DNA of 64,000 bases. Origin: JBBRVW01 sp963784645. GTDB lineage: Bacteria; Actinomycetota; Actinomycetes; JACCUZ01. The translations under genes and the position numbers were made by a program. Positions 8,836-17,720 of the stretch are shown in pieces. The notes below the pieces were generated by a model. That model had not been told where the DNA came from, ran no database searches, and saw only the letters and a list, made by a program, of their open reading frames with translations. Each line of letters begins with the position of its first letter. The stretch's first letter is position 1. Location: assembly GCA_963784645.1 (NCBI GenBank), contig CAWARY010000003.1:124001-188000 (forward strand), read 5' to 3'.

Positions 8836-10202
8836 CGCTGCACCGTAGGTGCTGGCGGCGGGACCTGCGAGGTCATCCAGCGATCGGGACCGGCGGCCGC
8901 CCGGGAGATCCGGGCGCGCTCCACCTCGGCGTCGACGAGCGCCCGTGCCTCGTGCTGGCCGCGGTGCGCGGCGAAGGCCGTGACCGGGCCGGGAGTGGTG
9001 TCGAGGTGCAGGCTGGCCAGCCCGAGCCGGCGCTGCAGCGGGCCCTGGACGAGCCGCACGCTCTGCACCTTCTCGTGCAGCACGACGTCGGTCACCCGGG
9101 TGAGCCGGCCGCGTCGGGTCACCAGGACCCGGTCGTCGGCGCCGACGCCGAGCTGCCGCCAGGCGAAGGGGTCGAGCCAGCGCGCAGCGGCCGGCACCCC
9201 GACCAGCGCGACCGCGTCGACGTCGACGCCGGGGAGCACCCGCGCCAGCACCCGCAACGCCTCGGCGCGCGGGGCGACCGGGCACAGCACCGACGCGTTG
9301 TCCTGCCCCGGGCCGACGTACCCGGCGACGTCGACCTCGACGCGGCACCAGCTCTTCGACCGCCACAGCAGGGGTTCGGTGAGCCGCACCGCCTGCACCC
9401 GGCCGGGCGGCACGGTCTGCGCGCGCGTCTCGATCAGTCCGTGCCGCAGCCGCAGCCCGTCGGGCGACTCGGCCACCGTGAAGCCGAAGTGGGTGATGAC
9501 GCTGCGGACGCTGACCGGCACGACCGCGATCACGAACGGGACGGCGATGCCGAGCAGGAGGCCGGGGGAATGGTTGATCGTGGTGATGACGACCATGGCG
9601 AGCAGCACCACGAACGTCCCGATCACGGCCACCGACCGCAGCGTCGACTCGACCAGCCGAGCCAGCGGCACCTCGAGCAGCACCCGCTCAGGTGCCTCCG
9701 GCGTCTCGTGGTGCAGGCCGGCCGCGCGGGCGAGCAGCTCGGCGCGCAGCCGGTGCGCCGACTCCTCCGACAGGTAGGCGAGCGGGGCCTCGGACGACGA
9801 GCCGCCGGCCACCTCGAGGCGGAGCTCGGCCAGCCCCAGCACCCGGGCGACGAACGGGCGCACGACGTCGACGGCCTGCAACCGGTCCAGCCGCACCTGC
9901 CGCGACCGCTTGTGCAGGACGCCGGTCTCCAGCCTCAGGTCGTCGGGACCGATCCGGTAACGCGTGTTGCGCCAGGCCAGCCAGCCGTACGCGACACCCA
10001 GCGGGACCGAGATCGCGACCGCCCCGAGCAGCCACGGCACCGACACGTCGCCGTACGCCTGCTGGGCGGCGATGGCCACCGCCGCGGCGAAGACCTTCCA
10101 GCCACGCAGGAGCGGCGTCAGCGGGTGCAGCCGGTGGAACCCGGCCGACGGGTCCGGCGGAGCCTGCTCCCCCAGCGGGAGCCCGGGCAGGACGTCAGAC
10201 AC
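8832..10202 (-). CDS. Membrane protein with tandem bPH2 (PH-like) domains, YdbT-like
   Basis: A 456-residue protein beginning at GTG 10202 (MSDVLPGLPLGEQ). Two membrane helices near residues 45-90 precede a first bPH2 domain (RYRIGPDDLRLETGVLHKRSRQV, written by its parts RIGPDDL and LHKRSRQVRLDRLQAVDV). A second helix pair (about 220-265) and two further PH-like copies with LRHGLIETRAQTVP and VLVTRRGRLTRV follow. This is the YdbT architecture; in Bacillus the YdbST pair contributes to resistance against a bacteriocin. Its start overlaps the stop of the small bPH2 gene by eight bases. Confidence 0.8.
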   Translation of the reverse strand: MSDVLPGLPLGEQAPPDPSAGFHRLHPLTPLLRGWKVFAAAVAIAAQQAYGDVSVPWLLGAVAISVPLGVAYGWLAWRNTRYRIGPDDLRLETGVLHKRSRQVRLDRLQAVDVVRPFVARVLGLAELRLEVAGGSSSEAPLAYLSEESAHRLRAELLARAAGLHHETPEAPERVLLEVPLARLVESTLRSVAVIGTFVVLLAMVVITTINHSPGLLLGIAVPFVIAVVPVSVRSVITHFGFTVAESPDGLRLRHGLIETRAQTVPPGRVQAVRLTEPLLWRSKSWCRVEVDVAGYVGPGQDNASVLCPVAPRAEALRVLARVLPGVDVDAVALVGVPAAARWLDPFAWRQLGVGADDRVLVTRRGRLTRVTDVVLHEKVQSVRLVQGPLQRRLGLASLHLDTTPGPVTAFAAHRGQHEARALVDAEVERARISRAAAGPDRWMTSQVPPPAPTVQR

Positions 10203-10677
10203 CGGCGGCCCCGGCCTCGCCGCGTGCCGCGAGCCGGTCGCGCAGCCGCGCCGCCTCCTCGGGGACCAGGCCGGGGATCTGGGCATCGGTGGCCGCGGCA
10301 GCCGTGTGCAGCTGGACCGTGGCCAGCCCGAAACGGCGGTCCAGCGGGCCGGCGGTGACGTCGACGAACTGCATGCGGCCGTACGGCACGACCACGAGCT
10401 GGCGGCGCAGGATGCCTCGGGTCACGAGGAGGTCCTCGGCGCGCTCGGCGTAGCCCCACGACCGGACGCTGCGGCCCACGACGACCCAGCCCCAGCCCAG
10501 CGCCAGCAGGCCGACGACGACGCCCGCGACGGCGAGCCAGGTGGCGACCAGGGAGAGCGCGACCACGGCACCCGCCAGCACCACCAGTCCGGTGGCGGCG
10601 CCGAGCAGGCGGCGCAGCGTGGCCAGGCGCGGTGACACCCGGACCCAGGGCTCGCCTGGCGGGTCGAAGGGCTCCAT
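10195..10677 (-). CDS. Small membrane protein with one bPH2 domain, YdbS-like
   Basis: A 160-residue protein: two membrane helices (about residues 27-70) and then one bPH2 domain with RAEDLLVTRGILRRQ, PYGRMQFVDV, PLDRRFGLATVQLHTA, the canonical core of the family. It pairs with the larger three-domain protein directly downstream, the standard YdbS/YdbT two-gene unit thought to work together at the membrane. ATG 10677 has only a weak GGGTAG upstream. The gene leads a three-gene coupled run ending in the P450 and is divergent from nuoD. Confidence 0.8.
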   Translation of the reverse strand: MEPFDPPGEPWVRVSPRLATLRRLLGAATGLVVLAGAVVALSLVATWLAVAGVVVGLLALGWGWVVVGRSVRSWGYAERAEDLLVTRGILRRQLVVVPYGRMQFVDVTAGPLDRRFGLATVQLHTAAAATDAQIPGLVPEEAARLRDRLAARGEAGAAGV

Positions 10678-10784
10678 GCCACGACGCTACCCAGAAGGTC
10701 CGGCCGACGTGGCGCACGGCCGCGGAACCTCGCGGGCTGACGCCGACGGCCGTCCGGCGGCAAAGGCTGGCAGACTCGGGCCTC

Positions 10785-11972
10785 GTGAGCACGACCGGTC
10801 CGACCGAGCGGGTGATCGGCGTCGGCGCAGGCGCCGACGTCGTGGAGAGCGCGACGCGCGGCGACCACCTCGCGACGCAGGACATGGTGCTCAACATCGG
10901 CCCGCAGCACCCGGCCACCCACGGGGTCCTGCGCCTCCGGCTGGTGCTCGACGGTGAGCGGATCGTCAGCGCCGAGCCGATCGTCGGCTACATGCACCGC
11001 GGCGCCGAGAAGCTGTTCGAGGTGCGCGACTACCGGCAGATCGTCGTCCTCGCCAACCGCCACGACTGGCTGTCAGCCTTCGCCAACGAGCTGGGCGTGG
11101 TCATGGCGGTCGAGCGGATGCTCGGCATGGAGGTGCCGGTGCGGGCCGTGTGGGCGCGCACGCTGCTGGCGGAGCTCAACCGGGTGCTCAACCACCTCAT
11201 GTTCATGGGGTCCTACCCGATCGAGCTCGGCGCGATCACGCCGATCTTCTACGCGTTCCGCGAGCGCGAGACCCTGCAGGCCGTCATGGAGGAGATCTCC
11301 GGCGGCCGGATGCACTACATGTTCAACCGGGTCGGCGGCCTCAAGGAGGAGCTGCCGGCCGGCTGGACCGGGCGGGCCCGGCACGCGGTCGACGAGGTAC
11401 GCCGCCGGCTGCCCGACCTCGAGAACCTGGTGCTGGGCAACGAGATCTTCCAGGCCCGCACCCGCGGGGTCGGCGTCCTCGCGCCCGAGCTGGTGTCGGC
11501 GTACGGCGTGAGCGGGCCGATCGCCCGGGCCTCCGGGGTCGACTTCGACCTGCGCCGTGACGAGCCCTACCTGGCCTACGGGGAGCTCGACGTGCAGGTC
11601 GTGACGCGCTCCGAGGGCGACTGCCTCGCGCGGTTCCAGGTGCTGGCCGAGCAGGTGCGGGTGTCCCTCGACCTCGCCGACGCGTGCCTCGACCGGCTCG
11701 GCGCCCTGCCGCCGGGACCGGTGACCACCCGGCTGCCCAAGGTCCTCAAGGCGCCGGAGGGGTCGACGTACTGCTGGACCGAGAACCCGCTCGGCCTCAA
11801 CGGCTACTACCTGGTGTCGCGGGGCGAGAAGACGCCGTGGCGGCTCAAGCTGCGCTCGGCGTCCTACAACAACGTGCAGGTGCTCACCGAGCTGTTGCCG
11901 GGCCAGCTGGTGGCCGACATGGTGGCGATCCTCGGCTCGATGTTCTTCGTCGTCGGCGACGTCGACAAGTAG
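10785..11972 (+). CDS. nuoD: Stand-alone NADH-quinone oxidoreductase subunit D
   Basis: A 395-residue NuoD homologue from GTG 10785. The quinone-site loop GPQHPATHG (His42, His46) is intact, followed by YMHRGAEKL in which Arg72 aligns with the arginine that is dimethylated in mitochondrial NDUFS2. RVLNHLMFMG, GGRMHYMFNRVGG and the C-terminal AILGSMFFVVGDVDK are all family-typical. No other nuo gene is nearby, so this is an orphan copy of the kind called NuoD2 in actinobacteria; whether it enters complex I or a hydrogenase-like complex is unknown. The stop codon lies inside the first unit of a tandem repeat. Confidence 0.9.
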   Translation: MSTTGPTERVIGVGAGADVVESATRGDHLATQDMVLNIGPQHPATHGVLRLRLVLDGERIVSAEPIVGYMHRGAEKLFEVRDYRQIVVLANRHDWLSAFANELGVVMAVERMLGMEVPVRAVWARTLLAELNRVLNHLMFMGSYPIELGAITPIFYAFRERETLQAVMEEISGGRMHYMFNRVGGLKEELPAGWTGRARHAVDEVRRRLPDLENLVLGNEIFQARTRGVGVLAPELVSAYGVSGPIARASGVDFDLRRDEPYLAYGELDVQVVTRSEGDCLARFQVLAEQVRVSLDLADACLDRLGALPPGPVTTRLPKVLKAPEGSTYCWTENPLGLNGYYLVSRGEKTPWRLKLRSASYNNVQVLTELLPGQLVADMVAILGSMFFVVGDVDK

Positions 11973-12025
11973 GCATCGTCGGCGACGTCGACAAGTAGGC
12001 ATCGTCGGCGACGTCGACACGTAGG
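11948..12025. repeat. Three tandem copies of a 26-bp unit over the nuoD stop
   Basis: Units at 11948-11973, 11974-11999 and 12000-12025 share the core TCGTCGGCGACGTCGACA. Copies one and two differ at two positions and copy three by one further base. The first copy encodes the last seven residues and stop of NuoD; the others are untranslated. The pattern is what replication slippage of the gene end would leave. Confidence 0.9.
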
Positions 12026-12042
12026 CCGTCTGCCGCGTCGTC

Positions 12043-12096
12043 GAGTGGCGCGTTCTTGCAGATTCCAGGCCCAGATTCTGCAAGAGCGCGCCACTC
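12043..12096. terminator. Long hairpin between convergent nuoD and the coiled-coil gene
   Basis: Arms 12043-12062 and 12077-12096 pair over 20 bp (GAGTGGCGCG then TTCTTGCAGA) with a single G-T wobble around a 14-base loop. It lies between the nuoD stop and the stop of the minus-strand gene at 12117, so a bidirectional terminator is the simplest reading. The stem is unusually long and perfect for that role. Confidence 0.65.
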
Positions 12097-12116
12097 AAAC
12101 GCACTAGGCGACGGGT

Positions 12117-12644
12117 TCAGGCGCTGCGGCGGTGCGGGGCGCCGGACGCCGCCTCGGCGACCTCGTGGGCCAGGTCGCGGGGCTGCTGGTCGCGGTCGGC
12201 CTTCGGGTCGAGCAGGCGGCGCTCCGGGAGGTGGGCGAGGACGCTCCAGGCCAGCCGGTCGGCCGGTGCGGGGGCCGGCTCGAGGACGATCTCGGTGCGC
12301 ACGGTGTCGGCGGACCGGTCGGCCGTGGCCAGCGCGGTGGCGACATCGGGACCGGTCGCGAGGCCGGCGGGGTCGCCGAGGGCGAGCTGGACCAGCGGCA
12401 TCCGGAGTGTCACCCAGCCGGGCTCGGTGTCGGCCGTCGTAGCCGCCTCGGCCGCCTCGGCCGCCTCGGTGGCCGTCGCGGCGGCCCGGGTCATCCAGGC
12501 CAGCTCGGCTCGCAGCTCGGCGACGGTGGCCCGCAACGCGACCACCTCGGCCCGGAGCGCGGCTTTGCGCGCCTTGTCGCGACTGCGCACCATCGAGGTG
12601 AGCAGCCGGCGCCACGCGGGGGGTCTACGGTGCCGTCCAGCCAT
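12117..12644 (-). CDS. Hypothetical coiled-coil protein
   Basis: A 175-residue protein from ATG 12644 (MAGRHRRPPAWRRLL); the frame opens further upstream but that part overlaps the promoter region of the divergent DUF1684 gene. A basic N-terminus is followed by a heptad-like helix about residues 25-65 (RDKARKAALRAEVVALRATV) and an alanine-rich stretch, then a mixed C-terminal part rich in Asp, Glu and Pro. I recognise no family. The steady coding composition and the neighbouring hairpin support a real gene. The start could also be the Met at MVRSRDK. Confidence 0.5.
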   Translation of the reverse strand: MAGRHRRPPAWRRLLTSMVRSRDKARKAALRAEVVALRATVAELRAELAWMTRAAATATEAAEAAEAATTADTEPGWVTLRMPLVQLALGDPAGLATGPDVATALATADRSADTVRTEIVLEPAPAPADRLAWSVLAHLPERRLLDPKADRDQQPRDLAHEVAEAASGAPHRRSA

Positions 12645-12739
12645 GACGGGGAAGGTATGCCCCTCAGCAGCCCAGATGGTGGCGCCACGCGGGTCACACA
12701 GGCCACTTTCGTCACACCAGTCCCGGAGGGAACCCACTC

Positions 12740-13369
12740 ATGAGCCTCACCCTGCTCGCCTGGCGCCGCGCCGTGCAGGCCCTCTACGCGGAGGTCCGGG
12801 CCACGTCCGATCCGGCCGCCGCGCACGCGACGTGGCGTGCGGGCCGCGACGAGCTGCTGCTGCAGCACCCCGACAGCCCGGTCATGGCCCAGGAGCGGGC
12901 CGCGTTCACCGGCGCGCGGGTGGCGCCGTACGACCCGGCGTACCGCTTCGAGGTCACGCTCGACCCGGACGTCGAGCCGCACCGGCTCGAGGTGCCGACC
13001 GCGACCGACGGCGTCGTGCCGTTCGAGCGGATCGGCGTGCTGCACCTGCCCGACGTCGGTGACCTCGACGTCTGGTGGCTCGACTCCTACGGCGGCGGCC
13101 TGTTCGTGCCCGTCAAGGACCGCCTCGCCGGCCGCGAGACCTACGGCGCGGGCCGCTACCTCCTCGACACCGTGAAGGGCGCCGACCTCGGCGGCGACGT
13201 CGACCTGGCGACGGGGCGGGGAACCGTGGTGGCCGACCTCAACTTCGCCTACAACCCGTCCTGCGCGTACGACCCGGCCTGGGCCTGCCCGCTCGCCCCA
13301 CCGGGCAACGTCGTCCCGGTCGAGCTTCCCGTCGGCGAGCGCTATCCGGTGCTGCCCCCGAGTTCCTGA
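12740..13369 (+). CDS. DUF1684 family protein
   Basis: A 209-residue cytoplasmic protein starting at ATG 12740, eight bases after GGAGGGA. The DUF1684 signature is clear: WRAGRDELLLQHPDSPV near the start, VPFERIGVLHL, then YGGGLFVPVKD and YGAGRYLLDTV, and the C-terminal VADLNFAYNPSCAYD with WACPLAPPGN. Members are common in actinobacteria and their function is unknown. Two hairpins follow the stop. Confidence 0.85.
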   Translation: MSLTLLAWRRAVQALYAEVRATSDPAAAHATWRAGRDELLLQHPDSPVMAQERAAFTGARVAPYDPAYRFEVTLDPDVEPHRLEVPTATDGVVPFERIGVLHLPDVGDLDVWWLDSYGGGLFVPVKDRLAGRETYGAGRYLLDTVKGADLGGDVDLATGRGTVVADLNFAYNPSCAYDPAWACPLAPPGNVVPVELPVGERYPVLPPSS

Positions 13370-13376
13370 CGCGCCA

Positions 13377-13410
13377 CCCGAGATGATCACGGTTCCGTGG
13401 TCATCTCGGG
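13377..13410. terminator. GATCACG-type hairpin 1
   Basis: Arms 13377-13392 and 13395-13410 pair over 16 bp with one G-T wobble and a two-base TT loop. The core is GATGATCACGG/CCGTGGTCATC. It lies eight bases after the DUF1684 stop and is followed by a second, related hairpin. Confidence 0.65.
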
Positions 13411-13435
13411 TCGACCGGGGCTTGCACGCCGCTGT

Positions 13436-13475
13436 CAGGCCGAGTTGATCACGCTTCCGTGATCAACTCGGCCTG
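13436..13475. terminator. GATCACG-type hairpin 2
   Basis: A perfect 18-bp stem (13436-13453 with 13458-13475) around a CTTC loop; the core is GAGTTGATCACG/CGTGATCAACTC. It lies 21 bases before the stop of the convergent binding-protein gene and probably terminates that transcript. The same core recurs near 26.0 and 55.4 kb. Confidence 0.7.
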
Positions 13476-13496
13476 CGGGCGGACGAGCGGGTGACG

Positions 13497-14510
13497 TCAG
13501 CCGGCGAGGGCGGCGTCGGAGGAGAACACCAGGGTCAGCGCGACCTTGCCCTGCTTGAGCGCCGTCTTCGACAGGGGGCCGCCCGCGTCCAGGGACGTGA
13601 AGCTGTCGAACGCCAGGCCGTACGTGCTCTCGAGGCCGGGCTGGCAGAACGGCCGGTCCGGGCACTCCGGCGGGCCACCGAGGACGAGACCACTGGTGCA
13701 CGCCGCCGCCAGGTCGGACAGCGTCTTCACGCCGTACGCGTCGGCGAAGGCCGTGGTGACGGCGAACGTGTTGCGGTCGTCGGCCGCGGCCGGGTCGCCG
13801 AACTTCAGGCCGACCTTGTCGCCGAGGCCGGTGAGGCCCTGGACGGTGGCGTCGAGGTCGCCGCTGGCGATCGGCTGCGCGTCGGCGCCGTTCTCGGCCT
13901 TGTTGATGAACTCGGTCAGCGTGCCGACGTACTCCGGCACGACCTGGAGCTGGCCCTTCTCGAGGGCCGGCTCGTAGACCTCGCGGCTGCCCACCGTCTT
14001 GACGCTGGCGTTGAAGCCGGCGGCCGTCAGGACCTGGGCGTAGACGTTGGCCAGCGTCTGGTTCTCGGAGAAGTTCGCCGCCCCGACGACGATCTTGCCC
14101 GAGCCGCCGCTCACGCCGTCGGCCAGACCCTCGGCGGCGACGAAGTCCTTCGCGGCGTTCGGCGAGGTCTTGCGGTCGATGTCGGTCGACTTGTTCAGGG
14201 CCACCAGCTTGTCCTGGGTCAGCGCCGCCGAGACCTTGTTGAGCGCGTCGAGCAACGGCTGGGTCGCGGCCTTGGCGTTGACCGCCGGGATGATGTTGTC
14301 GACGGTCTGCAGCTGCTTGTCGTCGGTCAGCGCGACCAGCGAGTCACCGGCCTTGGCCTCGCAGGCCTGGCCGCTGCCGCTGCTGGCACTGCTCGACGTG
14401 GTCGGCGCGGCCTTGGTGCCGGACTGTCCGCTGGAGCCGCAGGCGGCGAGCGTGAGGGTGAGCAGCAGCAGCCCGGCAGTGCCGGCCGTGCGCAACGTAC
14501 GAAGTCTCAT
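13497..14510 (-). CDS. Osmoprotectant ABC transporter binding lipoprotein, circularly permuted
   Basis: A 337-residue OpuC/ProX-type binding protein of glycine-betaine or choline uptake. The signal ends in a lipobox LTLAAC (Cys24), so it is a lipid-anchored external protein. The order of parts is unusual: the segment that normally ends these proteins (LVALTDDKQLQTVDN, then LNKVSAALTQ and NAAKDFVA) comes first, and the normal start (KIVVGAANFSENQ, SREVYEPALEKGQ, VPEYVGTL) follows from about residue 138. The protein stops after VALTLVFSSD, where ordinary homologues would enter the moved segment. It is last in the permease-permease-binding-protein run; a 128-bp gap precedes it. Start ATG 14510. 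Confidence 0.8.
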   Translation of the reverse strand: MRLRTLRTAGTAGLLLLTLTLAACGSSGQSGTKAAPTTSSSASSGSGQACEAKAGDSLVALTDDKQLQTVDNIIPAVNAKAATQPLLDALNKVSAALTQDKLVALNKSTDIDRKTSPNAAKDFVAAEGLADGVSGGSGKIVVGAANFSENQTLANVYAQVLTAAGFNASVKTVGSREVYEPALEKGQLQVVPEYVGTLTEFINKAENGADAQPIASGDLDATVQGLTGLGDKVGLKFGDPAAADDRNTFAVTTAFADAYGVKTLSDLAAACTSGLVLGGPPECPDRPFCQPGLESTYGLAFDSFTSLDAGGPLSKTALKQGKVALTLVFSSDAALAG

Positions 14511-14638
14511 GGAAGCCCGCCTTCTGTGTCCCGTGCCGCCGGGTCCTGGGGGGCACGCGTGTCTGGCGGGCCCCGTCCGGACCCGCTTGTTCGCCACCAC
14601 CCCAGCACGGAGGTGTGACAACCGCAACCGCCCGGGGG

Positions 14639-15403
14639 TCACGGAACGGTGACGGCTCGTTCCTCGTCTTCGACCCGGTCCTCGGCGTTACGCCCCGGAG
14701 CATCGGGTGCTCCCCGGGCCGACCGCCGAGGGAGCAGGCGGCCGCGGTCACGCCCCGGCGTGACCCGCTGCTGGACCAGCGCCAATAGTCCCTCGACGAC
14801 CAGGGCCAGCCCGGCCACGAGCAGCCCGCCGGCGAGGATCTGCGGCCGGTCCTGCTGGCCGAAGCCGTCGTTGATGATCACACCGAGGCCGCCGCCGCCC
14901 ACCAGGGCGGCCAGACCGGCGGTCGCGACCACCTGTACCGCTGCGGTCCGTACCCCCGCAGCGATCAACGGGACCGCCAGCGGCACCTCGACCCGGAGCA
15001 GGATCGACGACTCGGACAGGCCCATCCCCCGGGCGGCCTCGACGACGTCGCGGTCGACCTCGCGGACGCCGACGTAGGTGTTGGTCAGCAGGGGCGGGAT
15101 CGCGAAGACGGCGAGCGCGACGATGGTGGCCCGGTTGCCGAAACCGATCGCGGTGGCCGCGAAGATGGTGAGCAGCGCCAGCGTCGGGATCGCCCGCGAG
15201 ACGTTGGTGACGGCGACGGTGAAGCCGCCGCCCCGCCCGGTGTGGCCGAGCACCAGAGCCAGCGGCATCGCGACGACGGCGCCGATGAGCACGGCGAAGA
15301 GCGTGATGTAGAGGTGCTCGTACGTGAGGTGCGGGACGCCCTTCGGGCCCTGCCAGTTGAGCGGGTCGTTGAGCCAGCGGACGGCGCCGTTCAGGAGGTT
15401 CAC
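14639..15403 (-). CDS. Osmoprotectant ABC transporter permease (second)
   Basis: A 254-residue permease with about five membrane helices. The EAA-type loop is ARGMGLSESSILLRVEVPLAVPLI, here noted by its core EAARGMGLSES, which docks to the ATPase. VGGGGLGVIINDGFGQQD near the end is typical of OpuCB/OpuCD permeases. GTG 15403 overlaps the preceding permease stop by four bases, and GGxGGx spacing suggests tight coupling. The C-terminal tail of about 40 charged residues is longer than usual. Confidence 0.88.
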   Translation of the reverse strand: MNLLNGAVRWLNDPLNWQGPKGVPHLTYEHLYITLFAVLIGAVVAMPLALVLGHTGRGGGFTVAVTNVSRAIPTLALLTIFAATAIGFGNRATIVALAVFAIPPLLTNTYVGVREVDRDVVEAARGMGLSESSILLRVEVPLAVPLIAAGVRTAAVQVVATAGLAALVGGGGLGVIINDGFGQQDRPQILAGGLLVAGLALVVEGLLALVQQRVTPGRDRGRLLPRRSARGAPDAPGRNAEDRVEDEERAVTVP

Positions 15404-16122
15404 GCCCGCCCCCTCGACCAGGGGGTCATGAGTCTGGTCGCCAGCGAGAGCAACAGGTCGAACGCCAGTCCGAGCGCCACCGTCAGGACCGACGCCGTCA
15501 CGATCTCGGCCCGGTAGAAGTTGTTGTTGAAGCCGCGCAGGATGAGCTGGCCGAGGCCGCCCTCGCCGACGACGACACCGACGGTCACCAGCGCGACGGT
15601 GGACACCGTCGCGACCCGCACACCGGCCATGATCGTGGGCAGCGCCACGGGCAGCTCGACCTTCCACAGCATCCGGCCCGGGCCGTAGCCCATGCCGCGC
15701 GCGGACTCCCGGACGTCCGCCGGCACGCCCTGCAGACCGACGAGCATGTTGCGCACCAGGATCAGCAGCGCGTAGAGCACCAGGCCGACGATGACGGTGC
15801 GCTTGCGCAGGCCGAACGCCGAGAACGGCGCGATGAACGCGAACAGCGCCAGCGACGGGATCGTGTAGAGCACGCCGGTGATCCCGAGGATCGGCCCGGC
15901 CAGCCGTCGGTACCGGTAGGCGAGCAGGGCGAGCGGGAAGGCGATGACGAGGGCGATCAGGACCGACTCGACCGTGAGCTCGACGTGGGTGAGGAGCGCA
16001 CTCTTGAGGTCACCCGAGTTGTCCTTGACGTACTGCCAGGTGAACCATGGGTTGGCCGGCTCGTCCGCGGCTAGAACTCGACCAGAGGCGTGCACGACCG
16101 GTGCACCGTACGAGAGGGCCAC
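15400..16122 (-). CDS. Osmoprotectant ABC transporter permease (first)
   Basis: A 240-residue permease with WFTWQYVKDNSGDL before the first helix, five to six helices, and the coupling loop ESARGMGYGPGRMLW. VVGEGGLGQLILRGF is typical of OpuC-type betaine/choline permeases. Its start is uncertain: GTG 16122 is only two bases from the start of the divergent ATPase gene, leaving no promoter, so the true start may lie 27 or more bases downstream. The ATPase gene is divergent rather than in the same operon. Confidence 0.85.
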   Translation of the reverse strand: MALSYGAPVVHASGRVLAADEPANPWFTWQYVKDNSGDLKSALLTHVELTVESVLIALVIAFPLALLAYRYRRLAGPILGITGVLYTIPSLALFAFIAPFSAFGLRKRTVIVGLVLYALLILVRNMLVGLQGVPADVRESARGMGYGPGRMLWKVELPVALPTIMAGVRVATVSTVALVTVGVVVGEGGLGQLILRGFNNNFYRAEIVTASVLTVALGLAFDLLLSLATRLMTPWSRGRA

Positions 16123-16124
16123 GG

Positions 16125-17312
<1,188 letters not shown>

Positions 17313-17349
17313 CCTCGTGCCACCCGACGCGGTCCCTCCCGCGGGACCC

Positions 17350-17378
17350 TTGTCGCCCGCGGCATACCTTCCTAAGGT
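17350..17378 (+). promoter_or_regulatory. padR promoter with operator-like motif
   Basis: TTGTCG at 17350-17355, a 17-base spacer and TAAGGT at 17373-17378 form a sigma-70-type promoter. TACCTTCC fills the end of the spacer against the -10, and ACCTTCCTAAGGT is a short inverted repeat across it. The predicted start falls on the ATG of padR at 17385, so the message would be leaderless. The same arrangement precedes the gene at 18412, suggesting autoregulation by the PadR protein. Confidence 0.6.
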
Positions 17379-17384
17379 GGCTCC

Positions 17385-17720
17385 ATGGTCTTCCGCAAGC
17401 GCGGCACGCTGCTCCCTCTCGAGCGCGCGATCCTCGACCAGGCCGTCCAGCAGGGCGCCGGCGGCGTCTACGGGTTCGCCCTGGCACAGGCTCTCGACGG
17501 CCGCGGCGACGGCCGCGGGCTGGTCGCGCACGGCACGCTCTACAAGGCGCTGGACCGGCTGCGTCGCGAGGGCTATCTGGACGCCGAGTGGGAGGACGCC
17601 GCTACCGCTGCCGGCGAGGGCCGCCCGCGCCGCCGGCACTACACGGTCACGGCAGCAGGCGCCCGAGCCCTCAGGGCCCCGGCGAGCGCGGTGGCCCGGA
17701 CCGGGGAGGCGACCGCGTGA
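17385..17720 (+). CDS. PadR-family transcriptional regulator
   Basis: A 111-residue winged-helix regulator. LPLERAILDQAVQQGAGGVYGF begins the PadR DNA-binding fold (core LERAILDQA and VYGFALAQAL), GTLYKALDRLRREGYL is the recognition helix and wing entry, and RRRHYTVTAAGARAL closes the wing. The C-terminal dimerisation helix is short. ATG 17385 lies seven bases after the predicted -10, so it is probably leaderless. The stop overlaps the next gene (GTGA). In many actinobacteria PadR proteins repress a neighbouring membrane protein or transporter and themselves. Confidence 0.9.
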   Translation: MVFRKRGTLLPLERAILDQAVQQGAGGVYGFALAQALDGRGDGRGLVAHGTLYKALDRLRREGYLDAEWEDAATAAGEGRPRRRHYTVTAAGARALRAPASAVARTGEATA

